Shown here piece after piece: positions 1 through 6,912 of a stretch of 10,470 bases of DNA. Within the stretch, counting starts at the first letter, position 1. Each line of letters begins with the position of its first letter. The notes below the pieces were generated by a model. The model was not told the origin of the DNA and did no database searches. It worked only from the letters and a program-made list of their open reading frames with translations. The DNA comes from JAEUOS01 sp031423955 (lineage in GTDB: Bacteria > Pseudomonadota > Gammaproteobacteria > Burkholderiales > JAEUOS01): the NCBI GenBank assembly GCA_031423955.1, contig JANPGJ010000223.1, positions 1 to 10,470 of the forward strand, read 5' to 3'. A program made the translations under genes and the position numbers.

Positions 1-50
1 TGGTGGGCACGATCGACGATGCGATCGAGAAGGCGAAGACAGTGAATTAA
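1..50 (+). CDS. atpD: ATP synthase F1 beta subunit, C-terminal end (partial)
   Basis: Only the last 15 full codons and the stop are present. Reading from base 3 gives VGTIDDAIEKAKTVN followed by TAA at 48-50. This matches the usual C-terminus of the F1 beta subunit (VGTI-x-EA-x-EKAKK type), and atpC follows in the normal ATP synthase order. The beta subunit carries the catalytic nucleotide sites of the F1 head, but none of that region is in the window. The assignment rests on a short tail plus synteny; both agree. Confidence 0.9.
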   Translation, partial: VGTIDDAIEKAKTVN

Positions 51-83
51 GCGAAAAAATGTACACACCTACTTTTTTCCGGA

Positions 84-133
84 CTTTCATGCACGCAATC
101 GCCGGCGGAGCGGGACAATTGCGTGACTGAAAG
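84..133 (+). promoter_or_regulatory. Long imperfect hairpin in the atpD-atpC spacer
   Basis: Two nested inverted repeats pair across this stretch. CTTTCA (84-89) is complementary to TGAAAG (128-133), and CACGCAAT (92-99) to ATTGCGTG (118-125). A two-by-two mismatch (90-91 against 126-127) separates them. This gives 14 base pairs around an 18-base GC-rich loop (100-117). No T-run follows, so it does not look like an intrinsic terminator. It sits 35 bases before the atpC start in an unusually long 118-base spacer. In the polycistronic atp message it could be an RNA-processing or stability site, or it could tune epsilon-subunit translation. The pairing is seen directly; the role is inference. 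Confidence 0.5.
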
Positions 134-168
134 GCTACGAAGAAGCAACCCGCAGGCGAGGTAATCCA

Positions 169-585
169 GTGTCCACTATCCATGTTGATGTCGTCAGTGC
201 CGAAGAGTCGATCTTCTCGGGCGAGGCGACCTTCGTCGCGTTGCCGGGTGAGGCGGGCGAGCTCGGGATCTATCCCAAGCACACCCCGCTGATCACCCGC
301 ATCAAGCCGGGCGCGGTGCGCATCATGCGTGCCGACAATGGCGAGGAAGAGTTCGTGTTTGTCGCCGGCGGCATTCTCGAGATCCAGCCCGATGTGGTGA
401 CCGTGCTGGCCGATACCGCGATTCGCGGCCACGATCTCGACGAAGCCAAGGCCGGTGAGGCGTTGAAGGCGGCTGAAGAGGCGCGCGCCAACGCGAAATC
501 CGACATCGACTTCGCCAAGGCGACCTCCGAGTTCGCCATCATGGCGGCGCAGATCGCCGCGATTCGCAAGTTGCGCGGCAAATAA
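169..585 (+). CDS. atpC: ATP synthase F1 epsilon subunit
   Basis: This 138-residue protein is the epsilon subunit of the F1 central stalk, which couples proton-driven rotation to catalysis and can inhibit ATP hydrolysis. The N-terminal beta-sandwich (about residues 1-85) has family hallmarks, including LPGEAGELGI followed by HTPLITRIKPG and later FVAGGILEIQPD. The C-terminal part (about 86-138) is Ala/Glu/Lys-rich and forms the usual helical hairpin. Length is normal. The start is GTG at 169, preceded by GGCGAGG ending 7 bases upstream, and the reading begins STIHVDVVSAEESIFSG, the expected N-terminus. It is the last gene of the atp operon: atpD ends 118 bases upstream and a terminator lies just downstream. 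The long spacer before it is the only odd point. Confidence 0.97.
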   Translation: MSTIHVDVVSAEESIFSGEATFVALPGEAGELGIYPKHTPLITRIKPGAVRIMRADNGEEEFVFVAGGILEIQPDVVTVLADTAIRGHDLDEAKAGEALKAAEEARANAKSDIDFAKATSEFAIMAAQIAAIRKLRGK

Positions 586-603
586 GGCGTACGCCACAGG
601 AAG

Positions 604-629
604 AAAACGGCCGCGAGGCCGTTTTTTTT
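604..629 (+). terminator. Intrinsic terminator of the ATP synthase operon
   Basis: AAAACGGCC (604-612) and GGCCGTTTT (617-625) form a perfect 9-bp stem with a GCGA tetraloop, and eight T residues run from 622 to 629. It lies 19 bases after the atpC stop and separates the atp operon from the next transcription unit. Confidence 0.93.
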
Positions 630-657
630 CGCCAACGCTTTGCGCCCGACGTTTCAT

Positions 658-686
658 TTGTCTTGCACTGTTACAGCTGTTAGAGT
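658..686 (+). promoter_or_regulatory. Possible sigma-70 promoter of the catabolic/transport unit
   Basis: TTGTCT (658-663) and TAGAGT (681-686) are separated by 17 bases and each match the sigma-70 consensus at 4 of 6 positions. The site lies between the atp terminator and the first gene of the next unit, where a promoter is needed, and leaves a leader of roughly 50 bases. The 8-bp palindrome ACAGCTGT (673-680) lies inside the spacer and could be an operator half or chance. The match is weak and the call tentative. Confidence 0.25.
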
Positions 687-745
687 CGCGCGGCAAGCGG
701 GCGGCAGCAACACAACAAGAGCGAGCAGCAGCATGGAGGAGAAGC

Positions 746-1912
746 GTGAAACAAAGCGTCGACAGGATCCTGACCACCCATACCGGCAGCCTGCCGCGCC
801 CGGCGGAGCTGGTGCAGATGTATGCGCGCCGCGCCAACGGCGAAGCGGTCGACGAAGCAGTGCTTGACGCGGCCGGCCGCGCCGCGATGAACCGCTCGGT
901 GGAACAGCAGATCGCAAGCGGCATCGATGTCGGCAACAACGGCGAACAGCAGCGCGAAGGATTCTTCCTGTACGTGCAACGGCGCATGAGCGGCTTCGGC
1001 GGCAGCTGGAAACGCTTTTCACGCGGCGATGTGGAACGCTATCCGGAATTCAAGCGGGCGATGGAGGTGCAGGCGGGCGGCAAGGTTGCGGTGAGCAACT
1101 TCGCCCCACCGCGCGTCACCGGCGCGATCCGCTACATCGACCCCGCCCTGGCCGCGTCCGAAGCGCGTGATTTCAAGGCTGCACTGGCTGATCGCGGCAA
1201 CGGCTTCATCGAAGCCTTTCTCACCGCGCCATCGCCCGGCATCATTGCTGCGGCCTGCAGGAACGAACACTACGATACCGAGGAAGCCTATCTCGCGGCG
1301 CTCGCCGAGGCGCTGCGTCTGGAGTATGAAGCGATCGTCGCCAACGGTTTCGTGCTGCAGCTCGATTGCCCCGATCTCGCGCTGGAGCGTCATGTCTCGT
1401 ACAACGATGAATCCGATGCCAGTTTTACGGGCTTTGTCGAACGCGTCGTCACCGCGCTCAACCATGCGCTGCGCAACATCCCGCGTGATCGCGTGCGCAT
1501 GCACGTGTGCTGGGGCAACTACGAAGGCCCGCACGACTGCGATGTGCCGCTCACCAAAATCTGGCCGGTGATTCGTGAGGCCAAGGTCGGCGGCTTCGTC
1601 CTGCCGTTCGCCAACGCGCGCCACGCGCACGAGATGAAGGTGCTGCGCGACATGCCGCTTGCCGATGACCAGATCATCGTCGCCGGTGTGATCGACGTGC
1701 TGACCAATTTCATCGAGCATCCCGAAGTGGTTGCCGATCGTCTCGAACAGATGGCGCAATTCGTCGGCGACCCGCATCGCGTGCTGGGCGGCACCGATTG
1801 CGGCTTCGATACCTCCGCCGGCATGGGGCGCGTCGCTTCCGACGTGGTGTGGGCCAAACTGCGCGCCCTGGCGGACGGTGCCCGCATCGCCAGCGAGCGC
1901 TTGATCAAGTAA
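746..1912 (+). CDS. MetE-like cobalamin-independent methyltransferase homologue (methionine synthase II family)
   Basis: This 388-residue protein resembles the C-terminal catalytic barrel of cobalamin-independent methionine synthase (COG0620). That family also contains epoxyalkane:coenzyme M transferase. Its members use zinc to activate a thiol for alkyl or methyl transfer. The N-terminus carries the family signature RILTTHTGSLPRP (from residue 8). A metal site is visible as His253-Val-Cys255 and Cys352 in GGTDCGFDTSAG. The position where MetE has a zinc-ligand Glu appears to be Pro in VLPFANARHAHE, judged by eye. The N-terminal half of true MetE is absent, so it is probably not the main methionine synthase. 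The start is GTG at 746, with GGAGGAG at 735-741. It is the first gene of a unit with a flavin oxidoreductase and a tripartite transporter, which suggests catabolic transfer of a methyl or alkyl group. Family is sure; substrate is unknown. Confidence 0.85.
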   Translation: MKQSVDRILTTHTGSLPRPAELVQMYARRANGEAVDEAVLDAAGRAAMNRSVEQQIASGIDVGNNGEQQREGFFLYVQRRMSGFGGSWKRFSRGDVERYPEFKRAMEVQAGGKVAVSNFAPPRVTGAIRYIDPALAASEARDFKAALADRGNGFIEAFLTAPSPGIIAAACRNEHYDTEEAYLAALAEALRLEYEAIVANGFVLQLDCPDLALERHVSYNDESDASFTGFVERVVTALNHALRNIPRDRVRMHVCWGNYEGPHDCDVPLTKIWPVIREAKVGGFVLPFANARHAHEMKVLRDMPLADDQIIVAGVIDVLTNFIEHPEVVADRLEQMAQFVGDPHRVLGGTDCGFDTSAGMGRVASDVVWAKLRALADGARIASERLIK

Positions 1913-1947
1913 CGGCGGCTTCAGCGCGCGCTTCCGGGAGTTCCTGC

Positions 1948-3885
1948 ATGTTGTTCACCCCCTTTCAACTGGGCCGCAAACGGCTCAAGAACCGCATTGT
2001 CTTTCCGGCCGTGGTGTCGATGTACGGGCAGCAACATCGCGTCACCTCGCGGATGATCGACTTTTACGCCGCGCGTGCCGAAGGCGGCGCCGCGATGCTC
2101 GTCACCGAGGGGCTGTCGGTGCATTCCTCAAGCGTGCCCGCGCCCGGCATCGTGACGATCTTCGATCCGGCCAATTTCGATGGCCTGCAGCAACTGGCGC
2201 AGGCGGTGGAACGCCACGACTGCCGCCTGCTCGGCCAGTTGTGGCATGTCGGGCGTCAGGCGTTGTGGAATCCGGTGGAGGCGCCGGTTGGTGTGTCCTC
2301 GCTGCCGGATGCCTATAGCTGGTCGGTGCCGCATGTGATGAGCGGCGACGAAGTGCGCGGCATCGTTACCGCCTTCGTGCAATCGGCAGAGACCCTCAAG
2401 CGCGCCGGCTTCTCGGGCGTCGAACTGCATGGCGGCCACGGTTACCTGATCACCCAATTCCTGTCGCCATGGTCCAATCAGCGCGACGACGACTACGGCG
2501 GCGACCTTGAACGGCGCACCCGCTTTGTGCGCGAGATCGTCGCCGGCATCCGCACCACTTGCGGCGACGACTTCATCATCGGCCTGAAGATGTCGGGCGA
2601 CGAAGGCGTAAAAGGTGCGATCGACGGTGACGAGGCGAGTCGCATCGCCGCGCGTCTGGCCAGCGCCGGTGGTCTCGACTACATAGGCTTTGCGCAGGGC
2701 AATTTCAGCATCAGCCTGGAAGACCATACGCCTGACATGAACTATCCGGCGGGACCGTTCATGGCCCTGCAGAAGCGCCTGCGCGAACACGCGCGGCCGC
2801 TGGCCGTGCTGGCCTTCGGCCGGGTGCTCGATGCCGCCCACGCCGAGAGCATCCTTGCTGATGGCGTGGGTGACATGGTGGCCATGGGCCGCGCGCTGAT
2901 CGCCGATGCGGCCTTGCCCAACAAGGCGCGCGCCGGCAACAGCGCGGAAACGCGGCCCTGCATTTTTTGCAACGTCTGCTGGGGCGAGATCCACGCCGGC
3001 AAGCCGATCGCCTGTCTTCACAATCCGCAACTGGGTACGCCGAACGAAGCGACCTGGCGGCCGGCACCGGCGTTGAAACGGCGCAAGGTCGTGGTGGTCG
3101 GCAGCGGCGTCGCCGGGCTGGAAGCGGCCTGGGTTGCCGCGCAGCGCGGCCATGACGTGACCCTGCTCGGCTCGCATCATCCTGGCGGCAAGACGCGCCT
3201 GGAATCCCTGCTGCCGGGACGCGCGGAAGTCGCCAAGGTGTTCGAACATCAGCTTGCCCGCGCGCGCGCAGCCGGGGTGCGCATCGAAGCCGGCGCCCCC
3301 GCCACTGCTGAAGCAATCGCCGCGTTGCAGCCGGAGGTCGCTGTGCTGGCGACTGGCTCGACCATGCGGCTGCCGACACTGTCGGCCGGCGGCACGGAAG
3401 CTGTCGATGCGCGCGCGCTCGTCGCCACGCTCGCCGCAAACAAGGCCAAGCGCGCCGGCACCGCCGTGCTGTTCGACCAGGACCATGGGGCCGGCGTCTA
3501 CGCGCTGGCCGACTGGCTGGCCGCGACTTACGAGCGGCTGGTGCTGATCACCCCGCGCACCCAACTCGGCCGCGCGGTGGCCTACGTCAACCTGATCGGC
3601 GTGTACCGCCGGCTCTACAAGGCGCACGCGCAGATCATCGCGGCGTCGCTGCCGACGCGCTATGAAGGCGGCACCCTGACTTACGCCAACGCCTTCAACG
3701 GCGAGGAGACCAGCGTCACCGGCGTGACCCTGTTCACCTATGCCACGCCGCGCATCGCCAACGACAGCCTGGCCGTACCGCTGCGCGCGCGTGGCATCGA
3801 CGTGCGCCTGATCGGTGACGCCTTCGCACCTCGTGCCATCCTGGCAGCGGTGCATGAAGGCAACCAGGTCGGCTGTGACCTCTAG
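1948..3885 (+). CDS. FMN/4Fe-4S/FAD-type oxidoreductase of the 2,4-dienoyl-CoA reductase / trimethylamine dehydrogenase family
   Basis: This is a 645-residue two-domain flavoenzyme. Residues 1-330 form an old-yellow-enzyme barrel with KNRIVFPAV, GQLWHVGRQ (96-104), HGGHGYLITQFLSPW from His161, and FMN-phosphate Gly314-Arg315. Tyr166 aligns with the catalytic Tyr of FadH. The iron-sulfur site is Cys338, Cys341, Cys344 and Cys356 (C-x2-C-x2-C-x11-C), with cysteine spacing closer to trimethylamine dehydrogenase than to FadH. A dinucleotide-binding fold follows, with GSGVAG at 385-390. The FadH active-site His near residue 252 is not evident (the stretch reads FAQGNFSISLEDH), so dienoyl-CoA reduction is doubtful. 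The second strand of the nucleotide fold ends LLGSHHPGG, lacking the usual acidic ribose ligand. The start is ATG 1948 with GGGAG 7 bases upstream; a longer in-frame start at 1798 would overlap the previous gene and add non-homologous sequence. Substrate unknown; dehydrogenation or demethylation is plausible. Confidence 0.88.
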   Translation: MLFTPFQLGRKRLKNRIVFPAVVSMYGQQHRVTSRMIDFYAARAEGGAAMLVTEGLSVHSSSVPAPGIVTIFDPANFDGLQQLAQAVERHDCRLLGQLWHVGRQALWNPVEAPVGVSSLPDAYSWSVPHVMSGDEVRGIVTAFVQSAETLKRAGFSGVELHGGHGYLITQFLSPWSNQRDDDYGGDLERRTRFVREIVAGIRTTCGDDFIIGLKMSGDEGVKGAIDGDEASRIAARLASAGGLDYIGFAQGNFSISLEDHTPDMNYPAGPFMALQKRLREHARPLAVLAFGRVLDAAHAESILADGVGDMVAMGRALIADAALPNKARAGNSAETRPCIFCNVCWGEIHAGKPIACLHNPQLGTPNEATWRPAPALKRRKVVVVGSGVAGLEAAWVAAQRGHDVTLLGSHHPGGKTRLESLLPGRAEVAKVFEHQLARARAAGVRIEAGAPATAEAIAALQPEVAVLATGSTMRLPTLSAGGTEAVDARALVATLAANKAKRAGTAVLFDQDHGAGVYALADWLAATYERLVLITPRTQLGRAVAYVNLIGVYRRLYKAHAQIIAASLPTRYEGGTLTYANAFNGEETSVTGVTLFTYATPRIANDSLAVPLRARGIDVRLIGDAFAPRAILAAVHEGNQVGCDL

Positions 3886-3900
3886 CCTGTCACGAAGCTG

Positions 3901-4341
3901 ATGGTCGAGCGCAGCCTCAACGTGTTCTGGATCGTGCTCGGTGGCGCGATCGTGGCGCAGTCGTGGCGGATCGGCATCAGTGGTCCGTCGGGTCCGGAGA
4001 GCGGCCTGTTTCCACTGATCGCCGGCCTCATCATGGCCGTCACCGGCCTGCTGCTGCTGCTCAAGACCTCCACCGCCGCACAGGCGGTGCAGTGGCCGCG
4101 CGGCGCCGGCATGCTGCGGGTCGCCGGCGTGGTTGTCGGCATTGGAGTGATGGCCATCGGGGTCGATTATCTGGGCTTTGTCATCGCCAGCAGCGTCACC
4201 ATGATGGTGCTGTTGCGCACCATCGAGCGCGCCAACTGGCTTGGCAGCGTGGTCCTCACCGCCGGCTCGGTGGCGGCGGTGGTGGGCATCTTCGGCCACC
4301 TGCTCGGCATGCCGCTGCCGCGCGGTCCCTGGGGCTGGTAA
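3901..4341 (+). CDS. tctB: Tripartite tricarboxylate transporter small membrane subunit TctB
   Basis: This 146-residue protein has four predicted membrane spans (about 8-27, 37-57, 66-100 as a long hydrophobic stretch with a short break, and 114-136). That is the size and topology of the small TctB subunit, which works with TctA in solute import driven by an ion gradient. The GPESGLFPLIAGLIM region after the first span and the C-terminal GMPLPRGPWGW are typical of the family. ATG 3901 is the only available start: the same frame is closed by the stop of the preceding gene 15 bases upstream. No good Shine-Dalgarno is seen, so translation may be coupled to the upstream gene. TctB sequences diverge strongly, so the call leans on topology and on the adjacent tctA. 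Confidence 0.88.
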   Translation: MVERSLNVFWIVLGGAIVAQSWRIGISGPSGPESGLFPLIAGLIMAVTGLLLLLKTSTAAQAVQWPRGAGMLRVAGVVVGIGVMAIGVDYLGFVIASSVTMMVLLRTIERANWLGSVVLTAGSVAAVVGIFGHLLGMPLPRGPWGW

Positions 4342-4344
4342 GGG

Positions 4345-5835
4345 ATGGACGCGCTCGCCGGTTTGCAGGTCGGTTTTGGCGTCATCCTGACACCCGGCAA
4401 CCTCTACTACTGTCTGCTCGGCAGCCTGATCGGCACCCTGGTCGGCGTGCTGCCGGGGCTCGGGCCACTCGGTGCACTGGCCTTGCTGCTGCCGGTCACC
4501 TTCGCCATGCCGGCCGTGGCCGGCATGGCGATGCTGGCCTCGATCTTCTACGGCGCCATGTATGGTGGATCGACCACTTCGGTGCTGGTCAATATTCCAG
4601 GCGAGGCGGCCTCGGTGGTCACCTGCCTGGATGGCCACCAGATGGCGCGCCAGGGGCGCGCCGGGGCGGCGCTGGGCATCGCCGCGATCGGATCGTTCAT
4701 CGCCGGCACCCTGAGCCTGGTGGTGCTGACCTTCTTCGCCCCGGTGCTGGCAGCGGTCGCCATCAAGTTCGGGCCGCCGGAGAATTTCGGATTGATGGTG
4801 CTCGGGCTGGTGTGCACCCTCTTCATGATCATGGGTTCGACCGTCAAGGGTGTGCAGATGATCGCGCTGGGGTTTTTCATGGCCGCCATCGGCATCGACG
4901 TGGTCAACGGCCGCGAGCGCTTCACCAATGGCTCGGTCAACCTGTCGGCCGGGATTGAATTGCTGGCGGTAGTCATCGGCTTGTTCGGGGTGGCGGAAAT
5001 CCTGCAGAACGTCGAGACCATGGTGCGCAGTTCGGTGATCGCCGGGAAGGTGCGCGGGCTGTGGCCGACCATGGCCGACTGGCGCGCTTCGTGGAAGCCG
5101 ATTTTGCGCGGCAGCGGGCTCGGCTTCCTGCTCGGCATCGTGCCCGGCGGCGGTCCGGTCACCGCCTCCTTCATGTCGTACGCCATGGAGCGCCGCATCG
5201 CGCGCGACCCGTCGCGTTTCGGTCGGGGCGCGATCGAAGGCGTGGCGGGGCCGGAATCGGCCAACAATTCGGCGGTGGCCGGCAGCATGATCCCGCTGCT
5301 CTCGCTGGGCATCCCGTCCAACCCGGTCACAGCCTTGCTGTTGGGGGCGCTGGTGATCCAGGGCATTCAGCCGGGGCCGCTGTTCATCACCCAGCGGCCT
5401 GATCTGTTCTGGGGCGTGGTCGCCGCCATGTACATCGGCAACGTGTTCCTGTTGTTGCTCAACCTGCCGCTGATCGGCTTGTGGGTGCAGTTGCTGCGCA
5501 TCCCGTATCGCGTGCTGTTTCCGGTGGTGGTGCTGCTGTCGGTGGTCGGCACCTACTCGGCCAACAAGAACGTGTTCGACCTGTGGGTGATGCTCGGCTT
5601 CGGTGTCGCCGGTTACCTGCTGCGCAAGCTGGAGTACGATCTGGCGCCGTTCGTGCTGTCCTTCGTGCTGGCACCCTTGCTCGAACAGTCGTTGCGCCAA
5701 TCGCTGGCGATGTCGCCGAATGGCGCGGCGATATTCGTGCAGCGCCCGGTCACCCTGTTTTTGCTCGTCGCCAGCCTGGTGCTGGTCGGGCTCATGTTTC
5801 GCCGCAAGACCCAACCCAAAGGAGGAGACCTATGA
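4345..5835 (+). CDS. tctA: Tripartite tricarboxylate transporter large permease TctA
   Basis: This 496-residue, highly hydrophobic protein is the channel-forming subunit of a tripartite tricarboxylate transporter. The N-terminus (MDALAGLQVGFGVILTPGN) fits the family start. The conserved GVLPGLGP motif lies at 34-41, followed by a YGGSTTS loop and NIPGE at 83-87 with Asp96-Gly97. The second half repeats the motif as GIVPGGGP (264-271), then GPESANNSAVAG and LGIPSNPVTALLLGA. These two Gly/Pro-rich loops are the paired substrate and ion sites expected of the family. Only GGG separates the TAA of tctB from this ATG, so translation is probably coupled. Length is normal and no break is seen. The transported solute cannot be read from the permease; tricarboxylates are only the historic example. 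Confidence 0.96.
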   Translation: MDALAGLQVGFGVILTPGNLYYCLLGSLIGTLVGVLPGLGPLGALALLLPVTFAMPAVAGMAMLASIFYGAMYGGSTTSVLVNIPGEAASVVTCLDGHQMARQGRAGAALGIAAIGSFIAGTLSLVVLTFFAPVLAAVAIKFGPPENFGLMVLGLVCTLFMIMGSTVKGVQMIALGFFMAAIGIDVVNGRERFTNGSVNLSAGIELLAVVIGLFGVAEILQNVETMVRSSVIAGKVRGLWPTMADWRASWKPILRGSGLGFLLGIVPGGGPVTASFMSYAMERRIARDPSRFGRGAIEGVAGPESANNSAVAGSMIPLLSLGIPSNPVTALLLGALVIQGIQPGPLFITQRPDLFWGVVAAMYIGNVFLLLLNLPLIGLWVQLLRIPYRVLFPVVVLLSVVGTYSANKNVFDLWVMLGFGVAGYLLRKLEYDLAPFVLSFVLAPLLEQSLRQSLAMSPNGAAIFVQRPVTLFLLVASLVLVGLMFRRKTQPKGGDL

Positions 5836-6851
5836 AACGCACCGCGTTCGCCCTGCTACTGACTGCAATGCTCACCGCCGCCTTCGCTACGCCCGTGGCC
5901 GCCCAGGCCGATCCAAAGGCGCAACTGGCCAAGCTGAAGCCCAAGGATTTTCCGAGCCAGCCGGTGGAATACACCGTGGTGTACCCGGCCGTTGGCGGCA
6001 TGGACGTCACCGCGCGCCTGCTTGCCAAGGCGGTCGAAAAAGCCACCGGCGACAAGATCCTGGTCAACAACCGCACCGGCGGCGCCGGCATGGTCGGCCA
6101 CAGCTACCTGGCCACCCAGGCCAAGCCGGACGGCTACACCGTCGGCGTGCTGGCCAACCTGGTGTGGGGTGACGCCATGCTGCGCGCCCAGGGCAAGTGG
6201 CAGGTCTCGGACCTGGAGCCGATCGGCTACTTGAACAGTGATGCGCTGATCTGGATCACCCAGACCGACGGTGTGCTCAAGGGCAAGTCACTGAAGGATA
6301 TCGTGCAGATCGCCAAGGACAAACCCGGCACCCTGCGGGTGGCGGTGGTTCCCGGCAGCATGTGGGAATACCTGGTCGAGCAGATCGAGGCGGCTTCCGG
6401 CGCCAAGTTCCTGCGCGTGCCTTTCCAGGGCGGCGGCGCCGGCATCACCGCGCTGATCGGCGGCAACGTCGATATCGCGCAGGGCTTCTTTTCCGAGTTC
6501 CGCGGCCACCTCGATGCCGGCAAGGTCGCGCAGGTAGCGGTGGCCGCCGGCGAACGCCTGCCGTCGTCGAAGGAAGTGCCGACCTTCAACGAGGTGCTCG
6601 GCGGCAACGACTATGTGTGGAACGTGATCCGCTTCGTGGTCGCGCCCAAGGCCACGCCGGCCGATCGCAAGGCCTATCTCGCCGCCGGCGTGCAGGCGGC
6701 GATGAAGGATCCGGAGTTGATCGCCGAATACCGCAAGGCCGGCGTCTATTTCGATACCAAACTGGCCAACTCCACCAACATCGCCAGCGATCTCAATGCC
6801 TACGCCGAGCGCGAACGAGCCTTCTACCTGAAGACCGGTCGCCTGAAATAA
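5832..6851 (+). CDS. tctC: TctC/Bug-family periplasmic substrate-binding protein
   Basis: This 339-residue protein is the solute receptor of the transporter. A signal peptide covers residues 1-26 (basic MKR, hydrophobic core, cleavage after AQA). Family features follow: VVYPAVGGMDVTARLLA, NRTGGAGMVGHSYLA, KPDGYT, FQGGGAGITALIGGNVDI and EVPTFNE. Bug proteins typically bind small carboxylates through two main-chain loops, the first near the GGMD segment. The ATG overlaps the tctA stop as ATGA (5832-5835), with a strong GGAGGAG (5821-5827) inside the end of tctA, which allows high expression of the receptor. The mature start carries about 20 Lys-rich residues before the first strand, longer than usual. 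It is the last gene before a terminator. Ligand unknown; coupling to the two upstream enzymes suggests their substrate. Confidence 0.94.
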   Translation: MKRTAFALLLTAMLTAAFATPVAAQADPKAQLAKLKPKDFPSQPVEYTVVYPAVGGMDVTARLLAKAVEKATGDKILVNNRTGGAGMVGHSYLATQAKPDGYTVGVLANLVWGDAMLRAQGKWQVSDLEPIGYLNSDALIWITQTDGVLKGKSLKDIVQIAKDKPGTLRVAVVPGSMWEYLVEQIEAASGAKFLRVPFQGGGAGITALIGGNVDIAQGFFSEFRGHLDAGKVAQVAVAAGERLPSSKEVPTFNEVLGGNDYVWNVIRFVVAPKATPADRKAYLAAGVQAAMKDPELIAEYRKAGVYFDTKLANSTNIASDLNAYAERERAFYLKTGRLK

Positions 6852-6874
6852 GGGCAAGTAGCGACGCAGCAATC

Positions 6875-6900
6875 AAGGCGGCCTTGTGGCCGCCTTTTTT
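6875..6900 (+). terminator. Intrinsic terminator after tctC
   Basis: AAGGCGGCC (6875-6883) and GGCCGCCTT (6888-6896) form a perfect 9-bp stem with a TTGT loop, and six T residues run from 6895 to 6900. It lies 23 bases after the tctC stop and ends the five-gene unit. The next gene begins only a dozen bases later. Confidence 0.92.
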
Positions 6901-6912
6901 GTCTGTGCTCCA

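Noticed and set aside
59..130. A 23-codon frame in the atpD-atpC spacer (MYTPTFFRTFMHAIAGG...)
   Set aside because: No ribosome site, no recognisable product, and it overlaps the hairpin; probably chance.
84..133. The spacer hairpin as an intrinsic terminator
   Set aside because: It is not followed by a T-run (the next bases are GCTACGAAG), and termination here would cut off atpC.
733..867. ATG at 733 opening a frame over the start of the MetE-like gene
   Set aside because: It is in a different frame and gives an Arg/Pro-rich product, and the GGAGGAG just downstream of it serves the GTG at 746 that begins the conserved protein.
746..1912. Calling the first gene metE
   Set aside because: It is about half the length of MetE, lacks the N-terminal barrel, has an altered metal site and sits with catabolic/transport genes; only the broad family is supported.
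1798..1947. A 50-codon upstream extension of the flavoenzyme
   Set aside because: It would overlap the MetE-like gene by 115 bases and adds Arg-rich sequence unlike the family; ATG 1948 has a ribosome site and opens directly on the conserved LFTPFQLG N-terminus.
2128..5814. A 1,228-codon open frame on the - strand across the flavoenzyme, tctB and tctA
   Set aside because: The three + strand genes share the same reading frame (starts at 1948, 3901 and 4345 differ by multiples of three), so one antisense frame stays open through all of them because of high-GC codon bias. Its product is a low-complexity His/Gln/Arg/Asp-rich sequence with no recognisable domain.
5481..5831. An upstream extension of tctC inside tctA
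   Set aside because: It lies in an alternative frame of tctA; ATG 5832 has a strong ribosome site and starts a clear signal peptide.
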